Shown here piece by piece: positions 18,954-26,768 of a DNA stretch of 64,000 nucleotides. The position numbers and the translations under genes were made by a program. A model generated the notes under the pieces. It was not told the origin of the DNA, did not search any database, and saw only the letters and a list, made by a program, of their open reading frames with translations. Source of the DNA: Cryobacterium arcticum (GTDB taxonomy: Bacteria > Actinomycetota > Actinomycetes > Actinomycetales > Microbacteriaceae); the NCBI RefSeq assembly GCF_001679725.1, contig NZ_CP016282.1, forward strand, positions 3,162,001-3,226,000, in the 5' to 3' direction. Every line of letters begins with the position of its first letter. The stretch's first letter is position 1.

Positions 18954-19190
18954 CTAGCCGGATATCTCGTCGAGTGACGGGTATGCCCAGCGCAACCAGC
19001 CGATCGGCAGGCCGCTGTGCTCGGCAAGCGCCTGGTGCGTCGGCGTGCCCGGGCCGCAGCGGCCGCGCAGTTCCCGCAGCCCCGCGGCAACGGCGGCCTC
19101 GCGACGGCCCTGCCGCTCGGTGCGGCGCATCCCCGCGTCCCGTTTTGCGGCCGGCGCCTGGCCGGGGGCTGCGCGTTGTTTCCAGTGCAC
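18954..19190 (-). CDS. Small basic protein, unrecognised, possible helix-turn-helix
   Basis: A 78-residue frame from GTG 19190, 16 bases after the riboflavin kinase stop. The first 30 residues are basic and Ala/Gln-rich. The remainder (RREAAVAAGLRELRGRCGPG, then THQALAEHSGLPIGWLRWAY) has the look of a short helix-turn-helix: a helix, a gap, then a recognition-like helix. The residue pattern is protein-like rather than Arg/Pro shadow sequence, which is why I include it. I do not recognise a family. There is no obvious ribosome binding site, so translation would be coupled to the upstream gene. An in-frame ATG at residue 21 is an alternative start. Confidence 0.5.
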   Translation of the reverse strand: MHWKQRAAPGQAPAAKRDAGMRRTERQGRREAAVAAGLRELRGRCGPGTPTHQALAEHSGLPIGWLRWAYPSLDEISG

Positions 19191-19206
19191 GGTGGGCTCG
19201 GTGGCC

Positions 19207-19638
19207 TCAGGCGGCGGCGCGGGCCCCGGCGGCGTACCAGTCCCGGGTGTTCTGCACGTCGATGGCGAGCTGGTCGACGAGGGCGGGCGTGTCGACGAAG
19301 GCCACCTCCGCGCGCAGGAACAGCCGCAGCTCGACGGACAGTTCCTGGCCGTAGAGGTCGCCGGCGAAATCGAGCAGGTGCGCTTCGAGCAGCGGATGCC
19401 CGGCGTCACCGTAGTAGGTGGGGCGGGTACCCACCGACACGGCCGCGAGCGCGCCGGCGGCCGGCAGCCCCTCGCCGTGCACGATGGCGGCCCAGATGCC
19501 GGTGTGCGCCATGAGGTCTGGGACCTCGATGTTCGCGGTGGGGAAGCCGATCACCCGGCCCCAGGCGTTGCCGTGGATGACGGTTCCGGTGATGGTCGTC
19601 GGCCGAGTGTCGAGCGCCCGCAGGGTTCCTTCGGTCAT
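19207..19638 (-). CDS. Stand-alone riboflavin kinase domain protein
   Basis: A 143-residue protein consisting only of the riboflavin kinase fold found at the C-terminus of bifunctional RibF. Signature elements are GTVIHGNAWGRVIGFPTANI (about 17-36), GIWAAIVHGEG, SVGTRPTYYGDAGHPLLEAH and LFLRAEVAFVDTPALVDQLA. It should phosphorylate riboflavin to FMN. The FMN adenylyltransferase half is absent, and there is no room for it upstream. ATG 19638 has GGAAGG about eleven bases before it. A canonical bifunctional ribF probably exists elsewhere; this may be a paralogue. A small unrecognised gene and an MFS exporter lie downstream. Confidence 0.85.
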   Translation of the reverse strand: MTEGTLRALDTRPTTITGTVIHGNAWGRVIGFPTANIEVPDLMAHTGIWAAIVHGEGLPAAGALAAVSVGTRPTYYGDAGHPLLEAHLLDFAGDLYGQELSVELRLFLRAEVAFVDTPALVDQLAIDVQNTRDWYAAGARAAA

Positions 19639-19890
19639 CGTGTGTCTACCTTCCGCTTCGGGTCGTTCCGGGGTACCTCGGCAGTGTGGCTGCCTGGTGT
19701 CTATCTCAGCATCCGGGAGTTTCGTCGCTGCAACCACAACGTTGCCGGATTATTGCGCCGCTTTACGTGCTCTCCCGGCCGCTGAATTCCGGCCTGTACT
19801 CGGGGATAACGCGCTGACATCCGGCGCATTCCCGAGCGCCTCACCTGGTTCGCCGCCGGATGCGCCGCCGAGCGGGGTCACCGCGCCGGG

Positions 19891-19902
19891 TAATCTGGTG
19901 CG
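19891..19902 (+). promoter_or_regulatory. Leaderless promoter of purU
   Basis: TAATCT at 19891-19896 is followed by six bases and ATG 19903. No ribosome binding site is present. The preceding 250 bases back to the riboflavin kinase start show no gene or strong hairpin. Confidence 0.65.
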
Positions 19903-20775
19903 ATGAACCCCAGCCTGCCGCCCGCGCACCATCACCACCTGGTCGTCACTCTCGTCTGCCCCGACCAGCCGGGCATCGTGCACGACGTCAGCGGCGCCAT
20001 CGTGGGCGCCCGCGGCAACATCACCGAGAGCCAGCAGTTCTCCAGCGCCGATACCGGCCGGTTCTTCATCCGCCTGCAGGTGGAATCCCCCGCCGACCGC
20101 GCCGAGATGCAGGCCGCGCTCGCGCCCGTCGTGGAGAAGTACGGCATGGCGTCGGTGATCGACGTCGTCGGCCGGCCGCTGCGCACCCTGGTGCTCGCGT
20201 CCACCGCCGGGCACTGCGTCAACGACCTGCTCTTCCGTCAGCGCGGCGGCCAGCTGCCCGTGGAGGTGCCGCTGGTGCTCAGCAACCACGGCACCCTGCG
20301 CGACCTGGTCGGCTTCTACGGTGTGCCGTTCGAGTCGCTACCCATCACGGATGCGGCGAGCAAGGCCGCCTTCGAGGCCCGCGTCGTGGAGGCCGTCGAG
20401 GAGTTCGACATCGAACTGGTGGTGCTGGCCCGCTACATGCAGATCCTCTCCCCCGAACTCTGCGCGTACCTCGAGGGCCGGGCCATCAACATCCACCACT
20501 CGTTCCTGCCCGGCTTCAAGGGCGCCAACCCCTACAAGCAGGCGCACGCCCGCGGGGTGAAGCTCATCGGCGCCACGGCGCACTTCGTCACCAGCGAGCT
20601 GGACGAGGGCCCGATCGTCGAGCAGAACGTCGTGCGGGTGGACCACTCCCGCACGCCCGCCGAGCTCGTCGCGATCGGTCAGGACGAGGAGAGCCGCACG
20701 CTCACCCAGGCCGTGAAGTGGTTCGCTGAGAACCGCGTGCTGCTCGACGGAGTGCGCACCATCATCTTCAAGTAG
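19903..20775 (+). CDS. purU: Formyltetrahydrofolate deformylase
   Basis: A 290-residue cytoplasmic enzyme hydrolysing 10-formyl-THF to THF and formate. The N-terminal ACT domain (residues about 10-85, LVVTLVCPDQPGIVHDVSGA) is followed by a formyl transferase domain. The catalytic Asn-His-Asp triad is visible in NIHHSFLPGFKGANPYKQAH and ATAHFVTSELDEGPIV. The ACT domain plus the active site separate it from PurN, which is encoded elsewhere in the window. It balances the formyl-THF pool made by glyA and folD; methionine and glycine control through the ACT domain is known in E. coli and inferred here. Confidence 0.95.
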   Translation: MNPSLPPAHHHHLVVTLVCPDQPGIVHDVSGAIVGARGNITESQQFSSADTGRFFIRLQVESPADRAEMQAALAPVVEKYGMASVIDVVGRPLRTLVLASTAGHCVNDLLFRQRGGQLPVEVPLVLSNHGTLRDLVGFYGVPFESLPITDAASKAAFEARVVEAVEEFDIELVVLARYMQILSPELCAYLEGRAINIHHSFLPGFKGANPYKQAHARGVKLIGATAHFVTSELDEGPIVEQNVVRVDHSRTPAELVAIGQDEESRTLTQAVKWFAENRVLLDGVRTIIFK

Positions 20776-20784
20776 CCCCGCCGG

Positions 20785-20796
20785 TAGGATTGGCGG
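20785..20796 (+). promoter_or_regulatory. Leaderless promoter of the YrdB-like gene
   Basis: TAGGAT at 20785-20790, six bases, then GTG 20797. The box lies ten bases after the purU stop, so this gene can be expressed independently of purU. Confidence 0.6.
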
Positions 20797-21156
20797 GTGA
20801 ACGACACCCGCCCCACCCCCGCCGTCGGCGTCAACGACGTCCTGCGTTTTGTGCTCGAACTCTTCGCCTTCGTGAGCCTGGCGCTCTGGGGGTTCCTGGC
20901 CTGGCCGCTGCCGTGGCCGGGCATCCTGTTCGGTATCCTCGCGCCCGCGTTCGCGATCCTGGTCTGGGCGCTGTTCCGGTCGCCGAAGGCCGTGTTCCGG
21001 CTCGACCCGTTCGGCAAGGCGATCGTGGAGATCTTCGTGTTCGGCGCCGCCGCCCTCGCCTGGTGGGACCTCGGCCAGCCGATCGTGGCGGTCGTCTTCG
21101 CGGTCGTCGCCACGGTCAGTGGCGTGCTCTCCGGCCGCAAGGAACTCGGCGCCTGA
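20797..21156 (+). CDS. YrdB-like (DUF2568) membrane protein
   Basis: A 119-residue protein with four predicted membrane helices (about residues 14-34, 38-57, 72-88 and 92-110). The loop WALFRSPKAVFRLDPFGKAI between helices two and three is a recognisable mark of the DUF2568/YrdB family. Function is unknown. GTG 20797 is supported by the six-base spacing from the TAGGAT box. It converges on the MFS gene ending at 21160 with only three bases between stop codons. Confidence 0.75.
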   Translation: MNDTRPTPAVGVNDVLRFVLELFAFVSLALWGFLAWPLPWPGILFGILAPAFAILVWALFRSPKAVFRLDPFGKAIVEIFVFGAAALAWWDLGQPIVAVVFAVVATVSGVLSGRKELGA

Positions 21157-21159
21157 GCC

Positions 21160-22419
21160 TCAGCGGTCAACGGGGTCGATGACCGGCGGCTCCGCGGCGG
21201 GCTGCGCGGGCAGGCCGCCGGGCATCCGCAGCGCGTAGAGCGACGTGGCGACGAACAGCAGGCCCCCGAGCAGGAACGCGGCCGGGTACGACACGGTGTC
21301 GGCGAGCAGGCCGGCCACGAGCGGGCCGACGATGGCGCCGAAGTCGGAGAACATCGAGAAGATCGCCACCGGGCGCCCGCCCGCGCTGCCGGCGGCGTCA
21401 CCGACGGATGCGGCCGGCGCGGTGCCCATGAACGCCGCGGCGACCCCGTAGACGCAGAGCAGCACCGTGAGCAGCACGATGTTCGGCGCGAATGGGATGG
21501 CCGTGATCGTCACGGCCGCCACGAGGAATGCCCCGATGATGGCGGGTTTGCGGCCCACGGTGTCGACGAACCGGGACGCCGGCGCCAACGCGAGGGTCTG
21601 CGCGACGGCGGCGATCGCGAAGGCGATACCGGTCCAGGCGCTGGGGCCCTTGAGCACCTCGACAACGAGAACCGGCACGAGCGCGCCGCGCACACCGAAC
21701 GACGACCAGCCCTGGGAGAAGTTGGCCAGGCAGGCGGCCCGGAAACGGGGGTCGCGCAGCACCGTGCGGAGCGGCAGCAACGGCGCGGCCGCACCGGTGC
21801 CGCCGGCGGCGACGCGGGTGGCCGGCTGCAACAGCACCAGGCCGGTCACGCCGGCGACGGCGAGGGTGCCGGCGTAGAAGAAGAACGGGGCGGTGAGCGA
21901 GATGGTGGCGAGCAGGCCACCGAGCGCGGGCCCGGCCATGCCGCCGATGAGGAAGCCGCCCTGGTAGAAGCCGACCGCGCGGCCACGGATACCCGGGGCG
22001 GTGGTGCGCAGGAGCAGCGTCATCGCCGCGACGGTGAACATCGCCGAACCGATGCCGCCAGCGCCGCGCAGCAGCAACAGCTGCGGGTAGCTGCCGGCGA
22101 TGCCGACCAGGCCGCTGGACACGGCAACGATGCCGATGCCCACGGCCAGGATGGTGCGTTCCCCGGCCCAGTCGATGAGCTTGCCGCAGACCGGGCTGGC
22201 GACGAAGCGCATCAGGGCGAACGCCGACACCACGGCGCCGATCTCGAGGTTGCCCACGCCGAAGCTCTTCACGTAGACCGGCAGCACCGGAACCACCACG
22301 CCGAAGCCCACCATGACGAAGAATGCGATGACACCGAGAACGTAGACGTCCCGGCCGAGCCGGGGTTCGTTCGCCGTTCGGCTGGGGGTGGAGCCGAACG
22401 GAAAACGGATGCGTCGCAT
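21160..22419 (-). CDS. Major facilitator superfamily exporter (TetA-like)
   Basis: A 419-residue 12-helix transporter. After a 25-residue basic cytoplasmic start, the first helix leads into VVVPVLPVYVKSFGVGNLEI. The loop 2-3 motif is GKLIDWAGERTILAVGIG, and the motif C-like GFYQGGFLIGGMAGPALGGL marks it as an antiporter-type drug exporter. Substrate unknown. ATG 22419 follows TAATCT by six bases, a leaderless arrangement. The TetA-like label is by general resemblance only. Confidence 0.82.
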   Translation of the reverse strand: MRRIRFPFGSTPSRTANEPRLGRDVYVLGVIAFFVMVGFGVVVPVLPVYVKSFGVGNLEIGAVVSAFALMRFVASPVCGKLIDWAGERTILAVGIGIVAVSSGLVGIAGSYPQLLLLRGAGGIGSAMFTVAAMTLLLRTTAPGIRGRAVGFYQGGFLIGGMAGPALGGLLATISLTAPFFFYAGTLAVAGVTGLVLLQPATRVAAGGTGAAAPLLPLRTVLRDPRFRAACLANFSQGWSSFGVRGALVPVLVVEVLKGPSAWTGIAFAIAAVAQTLALAPASRFVDTVGRKPAIIGAFLVAAVTITAIPFAPNIVLLTVLLCVYGVAAAFMGTAPAASVGDAAGSAGGRPVAIFSMFSDFGAIVGPLVAGLLADTVSYPAAFLLGGLLFVATSLYALRMPGGLPAQPAAEPPVIDPVDR

Positions 22420-22431
22420 CCCTCCAGATTA
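22420..22431 (-). promoter_or_regulatory. Leaderless promoter of the TetA-like MFS gene
   Basis: TAATCT on the minus strand (22431-22426), then GGAGGG and ATG 22419. GGAGGG abuts the start codon, too close to act as a ribosome binding site. Confidence 0.65.
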
Positions 22432-22474
22432 GGCCGTCAGCGGGCCTGCCCCGGCCGCGGGGCGGCGGAGGGGC

Positions 22475-24370
22475 TCAGCGGGTGGGCACCGGCTGGGCTG
22501 CCGTCTGCACCCGCGCGGCCGCGCGGCGGGCGCGCGTGTCTCGGCGCCCGCCGATGGCGCGCAGGGCGTTGAGGATCGTGGCGAGGTCGACCAGCTCCTG
22601 CAGCAGCGCCCCGATGGTGGCGGGGATCAGCCCGAACGCGGCCACCACCATGAGTGCGAGGCTCATCGCCATGCCCAGCCAGATGCTCTGCAGGGCGATG
22701 CGCACCGTGTCCCGGCCGATGCTGACGGCCCGCGCGGCGCGCGACAGGTCGTCGAGCAGGATCACCGCATCCGCCGACTCGCTCGCCGCGGTGGACCCCT
22801 TGGCGCCCATCGCGATGCCCACATCGGCCACGGCCAGCACCGGGGCGTCGTTGACGCCGTCGCCCACCATGATCACGGGCCGCTCACGGATGGCGCGCAC
22901 CGCGTCGACCTTGTCGACCGGCAGGCAATCCGCGCGCACCCGGGTGATGCCCACGAGCCGGGCGATGTGGTTGGCGGTGGGGCGGGCGTCGCCGGTGAGC
23001 ATGACCGACTCGTGCACACCGAGCCGGTCGAGGGCCTGCACGGTGGCGCGCGCGTTGTCGCGCACCTGGTCGCTGGCCACCACGCAGCCGGCGAACCGGC
23101 CGTCGACGGCGAGGTAGATGGCCAGTTCGCCGCCGGCCAGGTCGGCCGGGTAGGCGTCGGGAGCGTGCTCGGCCACGAACGACAGCTTGCCCACGACGAC
23201 CTCGCGACCGTCGAACCGGGCGGTCACGCCGTGCGCGGGCACCTCGGTGGCGGAGTCGGTGCGGAGCAGGGTGAGGTCGCGCTTGTCGGCGGCCGCGATG
23301 ACGGATGCGGCGAGCACGTGTGACGAGTACTGCTCGGCCGACGCCGCCAGGGTGAGCAGCTGGTCGGCGCTGAACGGGGCCTCTGGGGCCACCCGGGCGA
23401 TGGTGGGCGCGCCGTAGGTGAGGGTTCCGGTCTTGTCGAACACCACCGTGCGGGCTCGGGCGAGCTTCTCGAGCACTCCCCCGCCCTTGACGATGATGCC
23501 GTTGCGGGCCGCGCGGCTCATGCCGCCCATGAACGCCACCGGCGCCGCGAGCAGCAGCGGGCAGGGGGTGGCGACCACGAGCACCTCGGCGAACCGCACC
23601 GGGTCGCCGGAGACCACCCAGGCGATCCCGCCGATGAGCAACGCCACGGCCGTGAACGGCACCGCGTAGCGGTCGGCGAGCCGCACCACCGGGGCCTTGC
23701 TCGCCGCGGCCTCTGCCACCAGCGCCACGATCTGCTGGTACTGGCTGTCCGCGGCGAGCGCCGTGGCCCGCACGGTGGCGGCGGCCTGCCCGTTGATCGA
23801 ACCGCTGAGCACCGGGTCGCCGGTGCGGCGTTCGACGGGCAGGCTCTCCCCGGTGAGCGACGACTCGTCGAACGCGGCGGATGCGGAGACCAGTTCGGCG
23901 TCCACCGGCACGATCTCGGCGGGCCGCACCAGCAGCACGTCGCCGATCTGCACCAGGGTGGCGGGCACGTCCTCCACGTCGGAGGAGCCGTCGCGTAGCA
24001 GGTGCGCGATCTGCGGTGCCCGTTCGAGCAGGGCGTTCAGCTCCCGCTGGGCCCGGCCGGCCGCGTAGTCCTCGAGGGCGGCGCCGCCGGAGAGCATGAG
24101 CACGATCACCAGCGTGGCCACGTACTCGCCCACCAGGATGGTGGCGATGATGGCCATGATCGCCAGGAGGTCCACACCGAACGCGCCCTGGCGCATCCGC
24201 CGGATCATGCCGACAACCTCGATGCCGGCCACGACGAGGCCGAGACCTGAGTACAGCCATTGCACCGCCACGGGCAGGCCGAGGGCCCAGAGTGGCAGCC
24301 CGAGCAGGCCGACAAGGATGGCTGCCGCGACAACCGGGTACCGGCGGAATGCTCCAGCGAGCGTGGACAT
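22475..24370 (-). CDS. P1B-type heavy-metal-transporting ATPase
   Basis: A 631-residue metal-exporting ATPase without an N-terminal metal-binding domain. In order: two to four N-terminal helices, the actuator domain with SLTGESLPVERRTGDPV, the membrane metal motif TPCPLL (CPL rather than the CPC of copper and many zinc pumps), the phosphorylation site DKTGTLTYG and the hinge GDGVNDAPVLAVADVGIAMG. The usual SEHP motif of the nucleotide-binding domain reads SSHVLA, an unusual substitution. The CPL motif and missing SEHP make metal assignment uncertain. ATG 24370 is chosen; the open frame upstream reads through non-protein-like sequence. GACAAT six bases before it resembles a weak leaderless -10 box. 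Confidence 0.88.
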   Translation of the reverse strand: MSTLAGAFRRYPVVAAAILVGLLGLPLWALGLPVAVQWLYSGLGLVVAGIEVVGMIRRMRQGAFGVDLLAIMAIIATILVGEYVATLVIVLMLSGGAALEDYAAGRAQRELNALLERAPQIAHLLRDGSSDVEDVPATLVQIGDVLLVRPAEIVPVDAELVSASAAFDESSLTGESLPVERRTGDPVLSGSINGQAAATVRATALAADSQYQQIVALVAEAAASKAPVVRLADRYAVPFTAVALLIGGIAWVVSGDPVRFAEVLVVATPCPLLLAAPVAFMGGMSRAARNGIIVKGGGVLEKLARARTVVFDKTGTLTYGAPTIARVAPEAPFSADQLLTLAASAEQYSSHVLAASVIAAADKRDLTLLRTDSATEVPAHGVTARFDGREVVVGKLSFVAEHAPDAYPADLAGGELAIYLAVDGRFAGCVVASDQVRDNARATVQALDRLGVHESVMLTGDARPTANHIARLVGITRVRADCLPVDKVDAVRAIRERPVIMVGDGVNDAPVLAVADVGIAMGAKGSTAASESADAVILLDDLSRAARAVSIGRDTVRIALQSIWLGMAMSLALMVVAAFGLIPATIGALLQELVDLATILNALRAIGGRRDTRARRAAARVQTAAQPVPTR

Positions 24371-24538
24371 GGCTCCATTGTCGTCTCGGATGCGAGTGCG
24401 CACCAGCAAGGAGAGGCTGCCCTTGCGCCTCGCCGCTGCACCACCTCTGGGTGACCGCGCCTGCTCTAGCGGTCGCAATCGCCGACACGAGGTGCAGCGG
24501 GCCGGCTTGGGGCGCATCCGCCCCGCGCAGGTACACGA

Positions 24539-24565
24539 AAGGCCCCGCCGAGGGGGCGGGGCCTT
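24539..24565 (-). terminator. icd terminator
   Basis: AAGGCCCCGCC and GGCGGGGCCTT form a perfect 11-base stem with a 5-base loop, 31 bases after the icd stop. Confidence 0.8.
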
Positions 24566-24595
24566 CGTTGTCAGCAGTGGCCGACGCCGGGCGGG

Positions 24596-25810
24596 TTACG
24601 CCAGGCGGGTCTGCAGGTTGTCGCTGATCGCGGCGAGGAATTCCTCGGTGGTGAGGTAGCCCTGGTCCGGGCCCACGAGCAGGGCGAGGTCCTTGGTCAT
24701 CTTGCCGCTCTCGACGGTCTTCACGACCACATCCTCGAGAGTGTGCGCGAACTCGGCCAGCGCCGGGTTGCTGTCGAGCTTGGCGCGGTGCGAGAGTCCC
24801 CGGGTCCAGGCGTAGATCGAGGCGATCGGGTTAGTCGAGGTGGGCTTGCCCTGCTGGTGCTGGCGGTAGTGCCGGGTGACGGTGCCGTGCGCGGCCTCGG
24901 CCTCGACGACGCTGCCGTCGGGGGTGGAGAGCACGCTGGTCATCAGGCCGAGCGAGCCGAAGCCCTGTGCCACGGTGTCGGACTGCACGTCGCCGTCGTA
25001 GTTCTTGCAGGCCCAGACGTAGCCGCCCTCCCACTTCATGGCAGAGGCGACCATGTCGTCGATCAGACGGTGCTCGTAGGTGAGGCCGGCGGCCTCGAAG
25101 CGGTCCTTGAACTCGGTGTCGAAGATCTCCTGGAAGATGTCCTTGAACCGGCCGTCGTACGCCTTGAGGATGGTGTTCTTGGTCGACAGGTAGACCGGGT
25201 AGTTGCGCTCGAGGCCGTAGTTGAGCGACGCGCGGGCGAAGTCGATGATCGACTTGTCGAGGTTGTACATGCCCATGGCCACGCCGCTGCCGGGAGCCTG
25301 GAAGACCTCGAACTGCTGCGGGTCGCCGCCGTCCTTCGGGGTGAAGGTCATGGTGAGGGTGCCTTCGCCCTCGAAGCGGAAGTTCGTGGCGCGGTACTGG
25401 TCGCCGAACGCGTGGCGGCCGATGATGATGGGCTTGTTCCAGCCCGGCACCAGGCGCGGGATGTTGGAGATGATGATCGGCTCACGGAAGATGGTGCCGC
25501 CGAGGATGTTGCGGATGGTGCCGTTGGGCGAGGCCCACATCTTCTTCAGGCCGAACTCCTCGACACGAGCCTCGTCGGGGGTGATGGTGGCGCACTTGAC
25601 GCCGACACCGTGCTTCTGGATGGCGTGGGCCGCGTCGATCGTGATCTGGTCGTCGGTCTCGTCACGCTTCTGGATCGACAGGTCGTAGTACTCGAGGTCG
25701 ATGTCGAGGTACGGGTGAATGAGGGAGTCCTTGATGGCCTGCCAGATGATGCGGGTCATCTCGTCCCCGTCGAGTTCGACGACTGTACCTGCAACCTTGA
25801 TCTTCGACAA
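24596..25810 (-). CDS. icd: NADP-dependent isocitrate dehydrogenase, eukaryotic-like homodimeric type
   Basis: A 404-residue TCA-cycle enzyme making 2-oxoglutarate, CO2 and NADPH. The N-terminus [20 protein letters not shown] and the substrate-binding [20 protein letters not shown] are diagnostic of subfamily II, as are YKNYDGDV-like [20 protein letters not shown] and the coenzyme-binding [21 protein letters not shown] start at TTG 25810 because GAGGAG lies seven bases before it and the protein then aligns with family N-termini; the longer open frame upstream is not protein-like. The leader carries a palindrome shared with sucCD. It diverges from the GNAT gene. Confidence 0.95.
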   Translation of the reverse strand: MSKIKVAGTVVELDGDEMTRIIWQAIKDSLIHPYLDIDLEYYDLSIQKRDETDDQITIDAAHAIQKHGVGVKCATITPDEARVEEFGLKKMWASPNGTIRNILGGTIFREPIIISNIPRLVPGWNKPIIIGRHAFGDQYRATNFRFEGEGTLTMTFTPKDGGDPQQFEVFQAPGSGVAMGMYNLDKSIIDFARASLNYGLERNYPVYLSTKNTILKAYDGRFKDIFQEIFDTEFKDRFEAAGLTYEHRLIDDMVASAMKWEGGYVWACKNYDGDVQSDTVAQGFGSLGLMTSVLSTPDGSVVEAEAAHGTVTRHYRQHQQGKPTSTNPIASIYAWTRGLSHRAKLDSNPALAEFAHTLEDVVVKTVESGKMTKDLALLVGPDQGYLTTEEFLAAISDNLQTRLA

Positions 25811-25851
25811 TGGATTCTCCTCAGTGAGTCGGGGCGTGGTGGCCGTCAACA

Positions 25852-25888
25852 ATCCTAGCCGAGGGCGGTAACTGTCTCGACATCGAGA
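25852..25888 (-). promoter_or_regulatory. icd promoter with TCTCGA-N2-TCGAGA palindrome
   Basis: The -10 box TAGGAT reads on the minus strand at 25857-25852. Seventeen bases upstream, where a -35 box should lie, is the 14-base palindrome TCTCGACATCGAGA (25875-25888). The same core lies in the sucCD promoter in the same orientation, with AACT before and TGACC after it at both sites. Confidence 0.6.
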
Positions 25889-25962
25889 GAGTTGACCGGC
25901 CGGAAACGGCCCCGGGTGCAGGTCCCCCACAAACCCGACTATCAGCCTTCGCGACCGGACGA

Positions 25963-25974
25963 TACCCTAGGGTC
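25963..25974 (+). promoter_or_regulatory. Leaderless promoter of the GNAT gene
   Basis: TACCCT at 25963-25968, six bases, then ATG 25975. Confidence 0.6.
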
Positions 25975-26427
25975 ATGCCTGAACTCCGACTGGAAGAACT
26001 GTCCGCACGCAACATCGTCGCGGCCAACAACCTGAGCCTCAAGCCCGGTCAGGAGCAATTCATCGCGCCCGTCTCCTACTCGGTGGCGGCATCGGTGATC
26101 AACCCGAACACGGCATGGCAACGGGTGGTGCTGCTCGACGGCGAGGTCGCCGGCTTCATCCACGGCAACTTCGACCCCGAATCGCCCCAGGAAGAATTCC
26201 GCGCCTGCATCTGGCGCATCAACGTCGACGCGGAGGCGCAGGGGCTGGGCGTGGGCAAGTTCGCCGCCGAAGCCCTCGCCGAAGAAGCCCGCCACCGCGG
26301 TTTCGACCGCATCACGGTGATCTGGGAACCCGGCGAGGAGGGCCCCGAGGCCTTCTTCCACCGCATCGGCTTCGTCGACATCGGCGAGACCCAGTTCGGC
26401 GAGGTCATCGGCGCCCTCACTCTCTAA
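25975..26427 (+). CDS. GNAT-family N-acetyltransferase
   Basis: A 150-residue single-domain acetyltransferase. The acetyl-CoA pyrophosphate loop is AQGLGVGKFAAEALAEEA (about residues 88-105), preceded by the beta-4 strand RACIWRINVD. The C-terminal FFHRIGFVDIGETQFGEV is the usual last strand region. The general form resembles polyamine and ribosomal-protein acetyltransferases, and the substrate cannot be assigned. It diverges from icd and is followed 20 bases later by the Atl-like gene. Confidence 0.82.
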   Translation: MPELRLEELSARNIVAANNLSLKPGQEQFIAPVSYSVAASVINPNTAWQRVVLLDGEVAGFIHGNFDPESPQEEFRACIWRINVDAEAQGLGVGKFAAEALAEEARHRGFDRITVIWEPGEEGPEAFFHRIGFVDIGETQFGEVIGALTL

Positions 26428-26447
26428 GCCCCGACAGCTCTCAAACA

Positions 26448-26768
26448 GTGCGCCTGAATCCGGCCACCCCGTTCGTGGCGGCTGTGCTCGAGATCGTGGA
26501 CTCGATCCCGCCCGGCCACGTGATGACCTACGGCGACGTGGCCGCCACCCTCGGTTCCCGCGCCGCCCGCGTGGTGGGCCAGACGATGGCCCAGTTCGGG
26601 GCGGATGCGCCGTGGTGGCGGGTGATCCGCGCGAGCGGGCATCCGCCGGTCGGGCACGAGGACCGGGCGTTGGAGCATTACCGGGCTGAGAACACGCCGT
26701 TGCTCACCGCGACCGCTCCGGATGCCGGCTACCGGGTGGATCTCAGCCGGGCGCGCTGGCGTCCATGA
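26448..26768 (+). CDS. Alkyltransferase-like (Atl) DNA-binding protein
   Basis: A 106-residue protein homologous to the C-terminal domain of O6-alkylguanine-DNA alkyltransferase. It shows the helix-turn-helix IPPGHVMTYGDVAATLGSRA and the arginine-finger region SRAARVVGQTMAQF. The catalytic PCHR motif of true alkyltransferases is replaced by PWWRVIRASG, with tryptophan for the cysteine. This is the hallmark of Atl proteins, which bind O6-alkylguanine and hand it to nucleotide excision repair without removing the alkyl group. Start GTG 26448 is the first in-frame start after the GNAT stop. Its 3' end overlaps the end of the convergent flavoprotein gene by 26 bases. Confidence 0.85.
   Translation: MRLNPATPFVAAVLEIVDSIPPGHVMTYGDVAATLGSRAARVVGQTMAQFGADAPWWRVIRASGHPPVGHEDRALEHYRAENTPLLTATAPDAGYRVDLSRARWRP

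Noticed and set aside
19639..19902. FMN riboswitch upstream of the riboflavin kinase
   Set aside because: None of the conserved RFN-element blocks could be found on the minus strand; the gene has only a simple ribosome binding site.
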